DNA of 64,000 nucleotides from Neltuma alba (GCF_004799145.2 NW_021636585.1:496001-560000), one strand, 5' to 3'. Positions 11,241-23,977 are shown, counted from the stretch's first letter. Notes: a model not told the origin generated them from the letters alone. Made by a program: numbers and translations.

Positions 11241-11949
11241 CTAAGCCGTGTTTCATGGGTTAATGGAATATTTGAAAGGAAACTAAATCATGATTTTAAA
11301 AGTGATATTACAATATACAAAATAAATATTTGAAGAAATTTGTATCAATTTGTAAAAAAAAATTGAAAGCAATTTTTGAGATGTTCCAAATGCCTCCGGC
11401 GAGTATTTAATTAAAAAAAAAAAAAGGATACATGATTGCACATATATGAATAACTTGACCTAAGTATTTTTTTTTTTAATACGTGGGATATAAACTAAAA
11501 AATTCTTGTAATAATGACGGAGGAAGCACATAAAGTATCTTAATAATAGTGATTGCCTGGACAAGAAGTTGAGATTAATAATTGGACTTGGTCAAACTTA
11601 AGTCATGAAGCAAATATATAAGCTTTTTCTTTCATGATCAAACTTATTTTAAAATTAAGTAAATTGAATTCTTAAGATAATCGGTCAAAAAAGAATTCAT
11701 AAGATAAAAATTATTATTGGTGTTTTAGCGGGAGAAGAGCGCCTTCGTTAACTTCTTTCTCCACTTCCTCTCCACTCAATTTCTCTGTTATTGGATTAAT
11801 TTTCAACGGTTAAGATTTAAAATTGAGTAAAAAGATTGTTAATATTAAATATGATAAAAATTTATCATTTTAAACTACTAATATTAAATTTTAACAGTAT
11901 AAATTTATTTATCTATTTTTTATTATTTAATATTTAATATTTTAATAAT
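11241..11949. other. AT-rich intergenic DNA
   Basis: No gene seen. 11,280-11,370 carries a dispersed phrase ('aaagtgatattacaatatacaaaataaatat') that recurs in diverged form near 30,920, 34,990, 52,650 and 53,570. Confidence 0.4.
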
Positions 11950-12960
11950 ATTCTCATAAGATAAATCTCAGATGCTAAATTTGCCTCCCAGACCTCTCGT
12001 TCTGGCTTCTGGTATCCCTCGTCGCAGTTGCCGTTTCTGTCTCAGGCTAGACATCGCCAAATTTTAGTTTGAATTCCTTGTTGCACGTGGTGATTCTTTA
12101 ATTTCATTTTTTCAATCCTCATCCTGATCACGGAACCATCGCTTCTTGAGCCTATTCTCGTATAGTTGCGACAACCACGACCGCGTCTTCCAAGCGTCGG
12201 AAACTCCTCTGAAACATCGAAATCGCAAGGTTATCGGAAAAGGTTGGATACTTCAATCACACTCAGTTCTAGGAATCAAACTGGAAATATTTCTGTTAGG
12301 CGGTTTTTCTTTTCCTATGATCCTTAGTGGACATGTGATTCTTTATGGTGCTAAATTCTTTTGCACAAGAGCACCCAGTGTAATCCAGATTGAATAAGAT
12401 CACAAGGGTGACAAAGTCCTACCATCTAATACGTAAACACGGCTTCATTCTCAGGACTTGAGCTTGAGACATTTGGTTAAAGTGATACAACCCCTTGCTA
12501 GTTGAATCAAGTCCTTGGTGATTATGGTGTTTAATTTGTTGCTGTGGTCTGTCTCCCAACCCCATCTCTGGAGGGTAAAAACAAAAAGGATCTGATCATT
12601 CTTCATCAATGGTTTTAATTTAATCCCAAAATCCACATAAATATTACATCCATGGATTTGACCTTAGTTAGCTGACACATTATTTTATATTTGGACTCAA
12701 AGAAAATGGACTTCCAGTAGATGGTTCAAATTATGCAGACAATACCAATGAGATTGGTGGCGATCTCAGAAGGAAACAGTCTGAAATAATGTCTGAAGGA
12801 CAAAATCTAACTAAATCTCCAAGAATGATAAAGGCGATGATCAATCATTGCCAAAAGATAGTTTGGGGTCTTTCAAAAAACCAAAGGGAGATAAGTTAGA
12901 CTAGAACATTCTTAGGCCACCCAAACGCTAGAAGCAGAAAACGATGAGGATACTAATGGT
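11950..12960 (+). pseudogene. Unidentified coding-like remnant
   Basis: GC content and codon texture rise here. The part 11,980-12,250 looks like a first exon or leader (repeated 'ctctcgttctggcttctggtatccctcg'-type composition). A stretch near 12,710-12,900 reads without stops for about 55 codons (contains LPVDGSNYADNTNEIGGDL) before a stop. No domain is recognised and no start is convincing. It could be a processed or captured fragment of a host gene. Confidence 0.3.
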
Positions 12961-13885
12961 TAGGTTAGCTTGATATTTCTAGATTGAGTTCTCCCTTTTT
13001 CCCCGATATTGCGTTTTATATCTCTAATATTAATTTCATCAGTCACCATATATAGACAAGGTACATCGATTTTATCTGTTAATCCTTAATGTAATATTTT
13101 CTACAACATTTAATAAAATATTTATGTCTTTAGTTTTATTGAGGATAATTTTGAAAAGATTCTTAACTCTTCACTGAAGCCTAAAAAATATAAACTATAA
13201 TCTCTTAACTTTCTTTCAATTATTTCAAATATTGATTCATTCTTCAAACTTTACCTTAGAACCACTTGCTTATAGTTTATTGAGTTAAAAATTGAAGGAA
13301 TTGAACTGTCTTAACATTTTTTTTTAAAAAAAAAAACTTGAGTCACCAAAATACATAGACCGAGTTATTTTCGAATTGTTGACTAATAACAAAACTAGGA
13401 TTATTTCAGATTCACTTTGAATATTTGAGCCTTTTGGATATATTCCACGAACTTGTAATAGGCTGTAATAGTTAATACACGATGAATCAATTAAAGCTCA
13501 AAGACAAAGTAAAGCATATTAGCATAGAACTCACGGATCCCCAGTGAAGTGCAATAAACCAGATCAATGGATGCAGACAATTCACAATTTTACCATTGCT
13601 TAATTGAGATGCAACCATAAATAACACGGGCCAAAATAAGAAAGTAACCCGCTCAGTAAAACAAGAGGCATACTGGAAATAAGGCTTAGTTCAAACCAAA
13701 TTCATCTCCCTAAGATATGAAAAAGGAAAAAAGATTACGCACCCGAAGTAACTTCTAGTACACATTAAAAACAAATATCAAGCATGACAATATTTTTGAA
13801 AGCATAACAAAACATACCAGTCTTATGCTTCTCAGTACATATATATTTTTATGAGCAACAAGGAAACATTTGGATCAAACATAAC
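12961..13885. other. Intergenic DNA
   Basis: AT-rich, no feature recognised. The right end leads into an NLR relic on the minus strand. Confidence 0.4.
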
Positions 13886-13889
13886 AAGT

Positions 13890-14400
13890 CTTGTACTTAT
13901 GACACCGACGTTAATGTCTTGACCAACTCGCATAAATTTCCAACATTCTTGTGACAAATTAGCTCAAATGCTTCAGCTTGAGGGAGCAATCTCAATGATT
14001 GCCAAGTCTTTGTTTATTTTTTTTGCCACCGTTGCAATGCTTTACATTCTTGAACATTCCATAGTCAAAAGACTCGATGATTTTTTCGGCTGTTAAGTCT
14101 TCACATCCCACAGCAAATTGAAGTGATGTAAATCTTCTCATCTCTCCATGATTTGATAGTCTTTCGGAATTTTTCAAGGGTTTATGAGAAAAGAAATCTG
14201 CATATGACAGTTGCTAGATTTCCTAAAGAAGCAAATTTTTGCATAATAATTTCAGCATCATGACAGCATTGCAGTAGGGATTTCACTTCGATGGCTAATA
14301 TTTTTAATTTGTGAAGCACTGGATGATGATTAGTTGAATCTCCACTTTGATTGCATGATTCTGATAAGATAAATTTTGTATAAAATATAAATCTCACACA
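13890..14400 (-). pseudogene. NLR pseudogene fragment: LRR end and C-terminus
   Basis: Reading leftward, the stretch LHKLKILAIEVKSLLQCC followed by HDAEIIMQKFASLGNL matches ELQKLEELTIEVKFLLQWCYDAE in the LRR region of the copy at 16.3-18.4 kb. After a frameshift near 14,180 it continues as SLQFAVGCEDLTAEKIIESFDYG and KHCNGGK. After another shift it ends as AEAFELICHKNVGNL before a stop near 13,905. This C-terminal part is missing from the 16.3-18.4 kb copy, so the two come from different gene copies. Confidence 0.7.
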
Positions 14401-14508
14401 GGCTGCGGTTGTAATCAAGTCTCAGGGGTTTGCAGGCATATAGTTAAAAGAGCATGCAATGATAATAACTGAATACTAGAATAGCAACAAATGAGACTGC
14501 CAATGGAT

Positions 14509-14542
<34 letters not shown>

Positions 14543-16029
14543 CGATCAACGATGCAGTACACAAACGGAAATATATCAGAACGTCAGTGAGCAGTACAGC
14601 AGAAAATGCATAAGGCGAAAGAAGGGAAAAGCAATAAGAGCGAGGAGATCCAGAGAATCTGGCCAGAAGGAATAACAACCAAATCATGCACACCCCACCT
14701 TAACGGCTTTTGTCGTATTATATAAGAGCATCCTTCCCTATTTCCCGAAGCTTCCAAGGCCTCTTCTTCATCCGTTGGCTTCTACGTAGACCAATATTCT
14801 GGTTTGGGCTTTTAGCAGCACTACTCCCTAGATCAGCGTGCCCCATCTGGTGTGGGGTCGTAACAGAGCATTATATAGTAATATTTAAAATTTAAAGTAT
14901 TAAATAACTGGCCATGACTACAGTAATTCAGTCCAAGTCAATTGCCGTCAAAAGATCAAAGGCGGACATTTTGATCATTTTCCACATATTCAAATTGATA
15001 CTCAAGAAATTAAGGGTTTGTTAGATTTTATTCTCTATTTTTATGTTCTTCAAATAGTTGTAGACTACCACTGGCTGTTTGGCCGAGTGATGTGTGCATG
15101 TTGGGTGTGTGCGCGGGGGTTTGAGCTTGCTCCCTTATATCTCAAAAAAAAAAAAAAAAGTTGTAGACTAATTTTTTAGAACTCTTGAGAGCAAAAAATT
15201 AAAAAAAAATTGTTTGAACTACTAATTTGAAAAACATGTCTAAAATGGTAAAATTAAAAAGTGAAACAATAGTTTGCTTTATTGGCGTAATTGTTTTTTT
15301 TCTTTTGACATAAAAAGAGTCCATTTTATTATTAAAAATTATTATTTATACACATTAAACAAAAATACTAACACAATATCCTGACACAAAAATTGCGTAA
15401 AAAGCACTCACAAGAATACCAACAAGCATGATATTGTTATTTGTTATTAATGAAAATACAATGTATTCTACCTTTTTCCTAACTTCGTAAAACAAAAAGT
15501 AACACAATGTCAAAAGATGTTCTGATTTTTTCTGTTAATATTTTTTTTTAATAAGGCAAAACGGAAAACATATTTTTCAACATGCTTTTTATTTTTTATT
15601 TTTCAAAACGAAAATCTATTTTGAAAATAAAAAAGCAAACAGGGCCTATATCTTTTGAAACTAAAACGAATAACAAGATTAATGACTGCTTTGAATTCCA
15701 TTATATATGCGTGTGCAAATATAAAACCCCTCAATAAGAAGACATTAGAAGGCGTTGGCCAAAAGAAAAAGAAAGATGTTAGAAGTCAACAATAAGAAAA
15801 CGATGTTTTTTTCGAATAGGTACTCACCGGTTTGCCAGTAACATTGGCGGGCTTTGACGAACTTTGCTCTTCTCGTGGCGTGACCTTCAAAGCACAATGC
15901 ATTAAGAAGATATCAGATATTTTAGCTACTTACTTGATTGACGCCTATCATCATATGATCATATATATTTGAAATCCCATCATACAACACTAAAATAATA
16001 TTTTAAAATTCGAAAAGATGGAAGCATCA
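14401..16029. repeat. Segmental duplicate of about 1.1-2.86 kb
   Basis: Partner of 1476-2860, and of 1130-1200 at the left end. It contains an (AT)n run at 14,513-14,541 and a CT-rich GC-richer block (14,700-14,870) that is not in the partner. No gene is recognised. The shared order of blocks shows that upstream or downstream DNA was copied along with the NLR units. Confidence 0.6.
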
Positions 16030-16262
16030 CATTACTTGGAGCACTTCCATTCATTCAAATTCCTCTCCCAGTTAGTGGGGGGATTCTTCATATTTAAATG
16101 ACCTTGCAATATAGAATCTAGAATCTATGTGGAGGGGAAGACAAGAGCAGAACCTCTTACATACCAGTTTAGCTTTAACAATGTCTTCAAACATCTTCCT
16201 CGCTTCAGTGGGGGATAAACCATGAACTCCAACTTGAGGCGAACGCGCACATTTAATCATAG
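16030..16262 (-). pseudogene. NB-ARC C-terminal fragment
   Basis: Minus-strand peptide LSPTEARKMFEDIVKAKLV, then CKRFCSCLPL and ARSFKYEESPH before a stop. It corresponds to the RNBS-C to GLPL region of the neighbouring NLR (LSLNEAWKMFRCIIGE ... ERFCYRLPL ... AKSFTYQESP). About 25 residues between the two motifs are shortened. It abuts the truncated end of the larger pseudogene at 16,266, which is evidence of a rearrangement joining two copies. Confidence 0.7.
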
Positions 16263-16265
16263 AAC

Positions 16266-18391
16266 TCACCCAATTAATGGGAGCTTTGCCGGCTCTAGAA
16301 ATTCTCTAAGGGTAATTTCTGGAGAAAGATAGTTGCATTTGGAAGTTGTTAAACTTTCCAAAGAATCAACTTGTTTAATAATTTTTTCAGCATCATAACA
16401 CCATTGCAGTAGGAATTTCACTTCAATGGTCAGTTCTTCTAATTTTTGAAGCTCTGAAATTCCATCATAATTACTTTTTACAATGTATGAGATTCTCAGG
16501 CACCGCAAACTTTCGAAGCATGGCACAAAATTCACTCCAGTATCTCGACGGTCAAATACCTTCAGGTGCTGAAGTGTTTGGATCTGATCAGATGGAATTA
16601 TCGTCAAGTCTGAACAACGATTTAGATAGAATGCTTTAAGCCTAGTTAATCCGGACAAGGATGGCAAACTCCTTATTTTAGTACCATATAAGTTTAACAC
16701 AAGAACATTGCTCATGCTGTCAAAATAGGCTGGTGGGATTTCAACCAAACTTCTGATTCTTTTGTAGCAGTGGTGTCTGAAGGCTCCCGCAATTTTTGTC
16801 TGTTGGTGGACAATCCTTTTTACTGCCAGCCATAGAAATCCATCTAGCACCCTGCCGTGACTCTGGTCTGAAGGAGCACTTCTCATGCCCTTCATTATCA
16901 ACATGATAAGTGCTACATTCTAAATCCGAATATTTGAATGATATATCTAAGGCAAATTGCCCATAAAAATCGTTCATTTTAACATACCTCATTTGTTGCT
17001 CCCCTTCCAGGAACGAGACATTAACAAGGTGCCTCAATACTACATTAATACAGCGACTACGCATAGCGCTGTACTTAGTAGCTGCACCAACATCACCAAG
17101 AAAGCCCTGAGCAATATAACACTCCACAAAGTAATTTATGTATATTTTGCTATTTGCAGGATACAGTGAAGCATAAAGGAAGCATTTTTGTTTACGTTGA
17201 TCACCCAACAGTTTATAACCACTTTCCAAGACTAGGTATAAACCTTCAAAACCATTAAGTTGAGGCGTGCATTCATTCAAAAGCCCCTCCCAATCAGGAG
17301 GAGACTCTTGATAGGTAAAAGACTTTGCTACAAGACCTGCAAGGAGGGGAAGACGATAGCAGAATCTCTCACATATCTGTCGAGCAATTGGTATGGGTGG
17401 TAAAAGATTCTCACCAATAATGCATCGAAACATCTTCCATGCTTCATTAAGGGATAATCTTTCCAGCGGGACTTTCCTATTAACACATGTCGAGTTGAAA
17501 GCAAGAGGATAATGAGTGGTTATTACCACCTTACTATCCTTTTTGTGTTGTGAAATATCCAACTTTTCCCAAATCCCATTTGGTGTGTGCCTTAGGCCAT
17601 CTAAAATCAGTAACTATCTTTTATGTTCCAGCACTTTTCGTATTCTTCCAGCAACTACATCAGCAGGTTCATTACCTTCTCTGTCCACCTTTATTCTATT
17701 TGCAATTTCCTGTAGAATGTGAAGATCTTTAATCTGCTTATCAGATGGCACTTTGATGAATATCACCATATCAAACGACTTGTCATCGTTATCAACAAAG
17801 TGGTTGTTTAAGTTTTGCATTATTGTAGTTTTCCCCACTCCTTTTTGTCCATGAAGTGCCACGCATTTTACTCCTTTATTTTCATGTTGTAGCAGAGTCA
17901 GAATTTGTTCGAAGGCTTCCAGGAGAGTCGGATATTCTGCAATTGATAGAACACTAGTCTCCTTTATGACCCGCTCTGGCAGCTTATCAACTAGAATCTT
18001 CTCCGGACATTCTTCAAGAAGCTTCATCACATCTTTTAATGCCCTGTTGATACCCTTTCCAAGATCTCTCCCTCCAAAAATACGCCGTCTCTTTGTCCCT
18101 TCTTCAACATATTCTTTGTTCAAGGAAGCCGCCTGTTTCTCAATATTTGATACGCGCTCATTCCAAAGCTTGTAAGCCTCGAACGGATTTTTCTGTATAA
18201 TATGGCTCAAAACTTCATTGTCTTTGTCCCTTTGTAAAGCAAGTAGCCACGTTAATCCATGATTTAGCGATTCATGTATGTAAGCAAGCGAAATGGAGTC
18301 TCCAACGACTTTGGACCACAGAAATTCTATAACAAATTGGGCAATAGTTGTAGCCGCGGGGAAGAATTATCCCAGCTATCACCTCAGCCAT
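16266..18391 (-). pseudogene. CC-NB-ARC-LRR immune receptor (NLR), disrupted
   Basis: The likely start is the ATG at 18,391-18,389 (MAEVIAGII). The frame is lost near 18,352 and resumes with TIAQFVIEFLWSKVVG, then a helical N-terminal domain. NB-ARC motifs follow in order: P-loop GQKGVGKTTI (about 17,825-17,850), kinase-2 LLILDGL (just below 17,614), RNBS-B VVITTHY, RLPLLAGLVAKSF in the GLPL position, and KMNDFYGQFA where most NLRs have MHD. Leucine-rich repeats begin with LVLNLYGTKIRSLPSL and run to 16,266. Defects: a TAG at 17,616-17,614 exactly at the tyrosine that precedes LLILDG in the 3-kb relative (TAT there), a frameshift near 16,755, and a truncated LRR end abutting another fragment. 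In life such receptors sense pathogen effectors in the cytoplasm or nucleus. This copy is unlikely to make a full protein. Confidence 0.85.
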
Positions 18392-18500
18392 TGAGAAACC
18401 TCAAAGCCTACGGCGAAACGGTTCAAGAAACGTTACTAGAGAGTGTTATTAATGAAACAAGTTCCATAGAAATTTTCATTTTAAGAAATTTCCAACTATC

Positions 18501-18787
18501 TACTGCCTCCAATCCTTAATATAAAATAAAATAACTAATTTGTGAATATTTAAAAAATTAGTTAACAGTAAATTTATTTATTTATAATAAATAGGTGTTA
18601 CATTCCCAAAAATATTCTTGTTAATAATGTGTATTGAGGCTATTTTTTTATGCAACCTTTAACATGTATAATCAACATGAGAAGTACTTTGAAAAAAAAT
18701 ATGTAAGAAAAAGTAAATTGTGGTCTTATATTTAGCATCAAACTAAATTTTCAACACTAGCTTTTATATTAAGCATTCTAGGTAGTA
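18501..18787. mobile_element. Stowaway-like MITE
   Basis: TA-flanked with diverged inverted ends CTGCCTCCAATCCT and AGCATTCTAGGTAG, 287 bp. The interior is AT-rich. It lies just upstream of the minus-strand NLR start (18,391), so it may sit in its promoter. Confidence 0.65.
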
Positions 18788-18980
18788 TTTAAAAAATTAA
18801 TCTTGTTTTATAAGTTGACTCGTTGAATTATCGTCTTTTTTGTATTTTATCGTATAAATTTGTCTGTTTCCCTTCCTAATTTGGCGGGAAAAAAAATCTA
18901 GTAGGTGTTCAGCCGGTTGGGGGTGGCGTTTTGAGAGGAAAAAAGTAACTTATAAATGTGATAAGTTAGTTTATAAAATT

Positions 18981-19672
18981 AGGAGCTGTTTGTCACAGCT
19001 TTTACCTAATATGACTTATAGGTCAAAAGTTACTTTTTTAAGTACAATTACAAAAGCACTTAAAACTTACTTATGACTAATGAAAAAGTAGCTTTTTGAA
19101 ATTAAAAAAACATTTTTGCCCTTATGTCTATGTTGTTCTTGTGCTTTTCTCTATATGTTTCTTTTGCTTCCGAATCAATTTTTAGCTATTTATTTTTAAT
19201 ATTCTCTTAAGTGAAAATAATTTTTAACAGTTTTGATAATATTTTTAATTTTTAATTTTATATTTGCATAAATTATGCAGAGTATATCATCCAATTAGTT
19301 ATGTAATATTATTTGATTTAAAAATTTTCACATTAATATGATTTCTAGCTTAAATATATTTTATTCATTAAATATAACTTTTTCCTATTACAATAATATA
19401 AAATTATTATATTTTGCAAATTCAAATTTTTAATCGTTTTTCATAATTTGGTAAAACTCATACCCATTTTGGTAATCATACAAATAAAACTTATTTTTAC
19501 TAAATTATAATCCGACTAATTTTTTACCTAATCTAACTTTTACAAACTAACTTTTATAAAATACAATCCAAACACAATTCACATCACCCAATTTAACTTT
19601 TATCCAATCTAACTTTTTTAAAAGTCAAATTGATAATAAGCTGCTTTTTCAATCGCTAATTCAAACAGACCT
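18981..19672. mobile_element. MITE-like element, candidate PIF/Harbinger or hAT type
   Basis: The left end AGGAGCTGTTTG and the right end CAAACAGACCT are imperfect inverted copies. The interior (about 690 bp) is AT-rich and partly self-complementary: 'ataagttagtttataaaatt' on the left and 'aacttttataaaatacaatc' on the right. The flanks share ATT on both sides, too short to be decisive. Confidence 0.45.
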
Positions 19673-19779
19673 ATTATTGTCTTCTTGAAAGTGATTCAGC
19701 AGACAACAGCCACACTTTTTTTTGTCTTCTTTTCCTTTTTTTTTTTTTAACAAGATGGTTGCCTGCTTGAATAATTCAC

Positions 19780-20050
19780 TTTGTTAGTATCTACTTGACA
19801 TTCTTTTTTTTTTCTGCAAATTAAAACCCAGTTTCAAGCTAGCATCAACTAACATATAAATTAAAGCTCATTCAACGACAAAATTATTAAACTCGAAAGA
19901 GAAATTAATTGAAAAAGAGTGATGGCTTACGCATACTGAGACAAGTTACTGGCAAAGGTTCCATTCTTGATCCCCATGAAAGCTCTTAGTGGAGATCTAT
20001 ACTTCAAAGGAGACAGTCTAGTCAAATCAGAAGAAGCAATCACGTATATG
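19780..20050 (-). repeat. NLR upstream leader-like segment, copy 3
   Basis: Closest to copy 2 (9190-9620): 'aaattaaaacccagtttcaagctagcatcaa' region, 'gagaaattaattga', and 'cttcaaaggagacagtcta'. It is positioned 1.4-1.7 kb upstream of the NLR start at 18,391 in the correct orientation to be its promoter or 5' leader. Confidence 0.5.
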
Positions 20051-20990
20051 AGTACTTTTGACTCAGATGAAATCAGAATAACGAAATTAGCTCATTTTAT
20101 TTGTGTTTGTCTATATACATATCTTTAAGAAGCAGAAATCACTTACCAGTAATCAAGAATTCCCATTATTTCAGTCTTCTTTCCCTTCTTAGCTTTTTCT
20201 CTATCAGAAGCGGCTTCAAGTACTTGGACTTTCGTGAGCTATAGTCATGAACTTGACATTTTTTTCAACAACCGGTGCTTTGGTTGCAAGATTCAGAACC
20301 ATATCTATATATTGACTATTATAACAGCTCATAAGAGATATTATGGAACAAGAATAAGTGATGGCTCATACTTACCCAGAACATGATGACCGAAAAAGGA
20401 TCCCAATATGTATAGGTAAAACAAAATGAAGCTGTGTGGAAATTCAAATATCAATTCTTCAGATAAATAAGTAAATGCTGTAATGTCATATGGATCATTG
20501 TGCGTTAAAGAAGAATAAAATCCCAAACTTAAATGCTGTTCCTTTTATCGTTCAGTCTTGTTCATTTTATCTTTTTCCTGATAAGCAGAATTAAGCATCA
20601 AAATAAAAGTCTACTGAGTTAAGTCATGAACTTGACATTTTTCTGCAAAAACGCAACCACTGCTTAACTGTAAGAATTAGAATATAAAGCTGCTTCAACA
20701 TCAAATAATGACCACATCTCAAAAGAGAAATTAATTAAAAATCAGAAAATACAGTGATGACTTCTGCTTACCCAGAATATGAGCAGAAGAGAAGAGCTTT
20801 TTTCCGGAGATGGTCTGAGTGTTGATTTCGATGAAAGATTTCAATTTTTGAAGGTCTGAGTGAAGGAGCTTCAGAGGAGAGTCTCCTTAGGTGTGAAGAT
20901 GTGAATAGAGAAAAATTGCTACCCAAGTGTTTCTCGGGTTGCGTCTAGAGTGTAAATCCACAATTCTCTACGATGATGGAGGAAAAGAAA
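20051..20990 (-). promoter_or_regulatory. Putative 5' leader region of the minus-strand NLR (leader copy 4 inside)
   Basis: Contains another leader-like copy at 20,580-20,780. On the minus strand CATATTCTGG precedes GTAAGC at about 20,768-20,773, a consensus donor, so a noncoding first exon may end there. A similar CTGG/GTAAG(T) donor is at about 20,375. The segment also holds an A+C-rich leader-like stretch. No protein is encoded convincingly. Promoter status is inferred from position and repetition only. Confidence 0.35.
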
Positions 20991-21769
20991 AGGAAAAAAA
21001 ATAAAAGAAAAAATTATAAAATAAATGAAATAAAATTAAGATAAAACAACGTATTTAACCACATGATTGTTAGCACAAATTAAGTTTATTTTTAATTCTC
21101 ATAATTCTCTTAAAATTATCACCTTATCTGTGTGTATATTATTTACTAAAATTCATGTCTTTTTTAGTAATTTTATATTTAAATTTGTTTTTTAATTAAT
21201 CATTTATATAAGTTTTAATTTATCAAACTGACTTTTTTTTATAAAAGTAAACCTAAACATCAGCTGATTTTTACCATTTACATTTGCGAAAATAAGATGA
21301 AATAAAAATTAATTTTGTATCATTTTTAAATATAATGCGCATTTTCCGGTTGTCTCAATGGGAAAAAAAAACAAAGAACCAATTCACACTGGAAGAGGAT
21401 TGTTAACCGCATGAATACTGATGTTAATGGAATTTATGAATTATGATGATCATCGAAAAAAATCACTACTATGAAAAAATTATGGGAAATTTCATTTAGC
21501 CTGGAGATTCTATTTCCAGTTTCCCCATATAAATCTGAAATTTTACTGTGCTCCTTTGAGGGTAAAGTAAAATTAACTCTTGAAACTAAAAGATAACAAT
21601 AACATTGTAGAGAGAAAGAAATGAGAAAATTGATGTTATAAGTAGAATACAAGAATTTATAATTAAAATTTTCAGTTTCCCCATATTTTCTTACTTTACG
21701 CCTCAGTGCACCAATTAATATTTCCTCATTTCTGACTTTCTGTCATGATCTATTCATCTTCGTGCCATA
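20991..21769. other. AT-rich intergenic DNA
   Basis: No gene recognised. The composition is very AT-rich from 20,990 to 21,320. Confidence 0.4.
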
Positions 21770-22345
21770 GAAGTTGAGATTCCCTCCCTCCATTGTCTAT
21801 TTGTCAAGTGTCATGGCTCCGATCGGCCCTCTCTTTTTATCAAATGGATCCAATGGAAATTACATGCCTAATTATTATCTTCTTTATTTCTCCCTCGTCA
21901 TCCAAACTGTCTCTATTTTGCACATGACTTTTATTTGGTACTATGTTCTCTGCATACTGTATTTCCCTGCTTTATAGCTCAGCGCACTTTTGACATCCTG
22001 TCATGATCTATTTGCCTTCGCGCTGCAATAATTGAGATTCCCTCCCTCCACTGTCCATTTGTCAAGTGCCATGGCTCTGACCGACCCTCTCTTTTTATCA
22101 AATGGATCCAATGGAAATTACATACCTAATTATTGTCTTCCTTATTTCTCCCTCGTCATCCAAACTGTCTCTATTTTGCACATGACTTTTATTTGGCACT
22201 ATGTCCTCTGCATACTATATTTCCATGCTTTACAGCTCAGTGCACCAATTAATGTTTCCTTCTTTATGACATTCTGTCATGATCTATTTGTCTTCGCGCT
22301 GCAATAATTGAGATTTCCTCCCCCCACTATCTAGTTGTCAAGTAC
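21770..22345. repeat. Tandem repeat, about 262-275-bp unit, 2+ copies
   Basis: Units begin at about 21,774, 22,032 and 22,308 with GAGATT(C/T)CCTCC. The first two are more than 90 percent alike by eye and contain open frames of 67 and 91 codons that differ mainly because of the duplication. I see no domain, and the frames are probably not genes. Confidence 0.75.
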
Positions 22346-22602
22346 CATGGCTTTGACTTGCCCTCTTTTGTTCCAAATCAATCCAAAGGAAATTACATGT
22401 TCAATTATTATCTTTTTTATTTTTCCCTCATCATCCAAATGATTCTTATTTTTTTTAACTTAATCCGACACTTTTTTTGAAAAATGATTTCTATTTTTCT
22501 CAATTCGCCATTTTTTGGCAGATTGACGAGTTGAGCTGGCTCCAGAGTTGAGATTAAAACTACGCCAGCAAATCATTACCATCCACGCCTTCTGCACTGA
22601 GT

Positions 22603-22707
22603 ATGAATAATGCCACCATCGACGCCAAGCAGAATAAGTTGGAGTCAGGGTTAGACGTGGATTATGAGCACTTAGACTGGGAAGGGAGGATTTTCCGGTG
22701 TGTGTAA
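22603..22707 (+). other. Small open frame, unidentified
   Basis: ATG to TAA, 34 residues (starts MNNATIDAKQNK, ends DWEGRIFRCV), in a locally GC-richer patch (22,520-22,700). It may be an exon relic or a captured gene scrap. No family recognised and no splice partners found. Confidence 0.2.
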
Positions 22708-22744
22708 ATAATTAAATAAGTTAAATAGATCACTAACAACTACT

Positions 22745-23175
22745 AATATTAAAAGATAAATGACAGATTTAGTATAATGAACAGATAAAAAAGTAAACAT
22801 TATTTATTTTGATATGGTTTTTAATGAAAAAGTATATTTTAAGATCTCTTCAGGATATTATTTAATGGTGTTAATGATTTGGAATAAAATATATATTTTT
22901 AAAATGAACATGAGATCTATGTAATTACAACAAAACATGAGAGTGATTAGAGTATTTTATTTTAAAATAAAAGAAATAAACGAATTATACATTATTCAAT
23001 ATTATTAAAAAAATACTAAAAATATAGTATAAAACATATGGAGGGCATAAAGGAAAACTAAGTTTTTCTCTCATTTTCTCTCCATACACGGAGAAAAAAG
23101 TCAAGAAAAAAAAGAGATTTCTTTTCTCTAATTTTTTTCTTCATTTTCTCTCCATTCTAGAGGTTAGGCCTTGTT
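22745..23175. repeat. Dispersed repeat, copy 2
   Basis: Partner of 10,795-11,240, same orientation and same order of blocks. Confidence 0.7.
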
Positions 23176-23512
23176 TCATACGTTAATCGGATATTTGGTT
23201 AGAAATCAAACCATAATTTTAAAAGTAATATTACCATATACTCTTATGGTCCTATTTATAAGGCAAAAAGCGAAGGGCTTTTTTAGTCCTATTTACAATT
23301 TACTTCATTAAGTTTTTAGCGTGAATACACTCTTTCGCCCCCATGTCGCACTTCAATTTGTGTATAAGGTTTAGGCTGCTTGTTCGATAACCTCTCAAAT
23401 ACAGATTAAAGGCTTCCTCGTTTGTGGGTTTTCATCATCGCAAATGTTCCTCGATCCACTACTGTCATAAACAGCATAATATTATGTTATATGTGCCTCC
23501 CTTTCGATGCTT

Positions 23513-23515
<3 letters not shown>

Positions 23516-23551
<36 letters not shown>
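23516..23551. repeat. (CT)n microsatellite
   Basis: About 17 CT dinucleotides. Such CT runs are common in plant 5' leaders, but no coding exon follows here. Confidence 0.9.
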
Positions 23552-23553
<2 letters not shown>

Positions 23554-23712
23554 CAAGTCGCTACTTTCTGTTACTAGTATATTGAAATTTTTTGCATTAT
23601 GTCAATATTGGTTCTAGTTTCTATTTGGTTATTGCAAGTTTGAATAATTTCAAGACAGGTTCAATTTATCCAAAACAAAGGTTAAATCTATCATAAATAA
23701 TTAAATATATTA

Positions 23713-23977
23713 TACTACTTTCGGTCCTAATTATAAGAGTTAGTTGACTAATTTGAAGAGATTAAGAAAATGAGTTAGGTTAGTTATTTGTAATAAATAG
23801 ATGTTGTCTTTCCCAAAATATCATTACTAATCAAGTATATTAGCTAGAACTACGATTATTAGAAAGACTACAATCGAAAAGAATGCATAAATATGAGAGA
23901 CAAAGTGGACTGGGGTTTTATATTTAAAACCAAAATAAAAATTAAATAAGATCTTATATCAAGGACCGGAGGTAGTA
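23713..23977. mobile_element. Stowaway-like MITE
   Basis: TA-flanked, left end CTACTTTCGGTCCT and right end AGGACCGGAGGTAG, 265 bp, same internal orientation as the copy at 8114. Confidence 0.85.
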
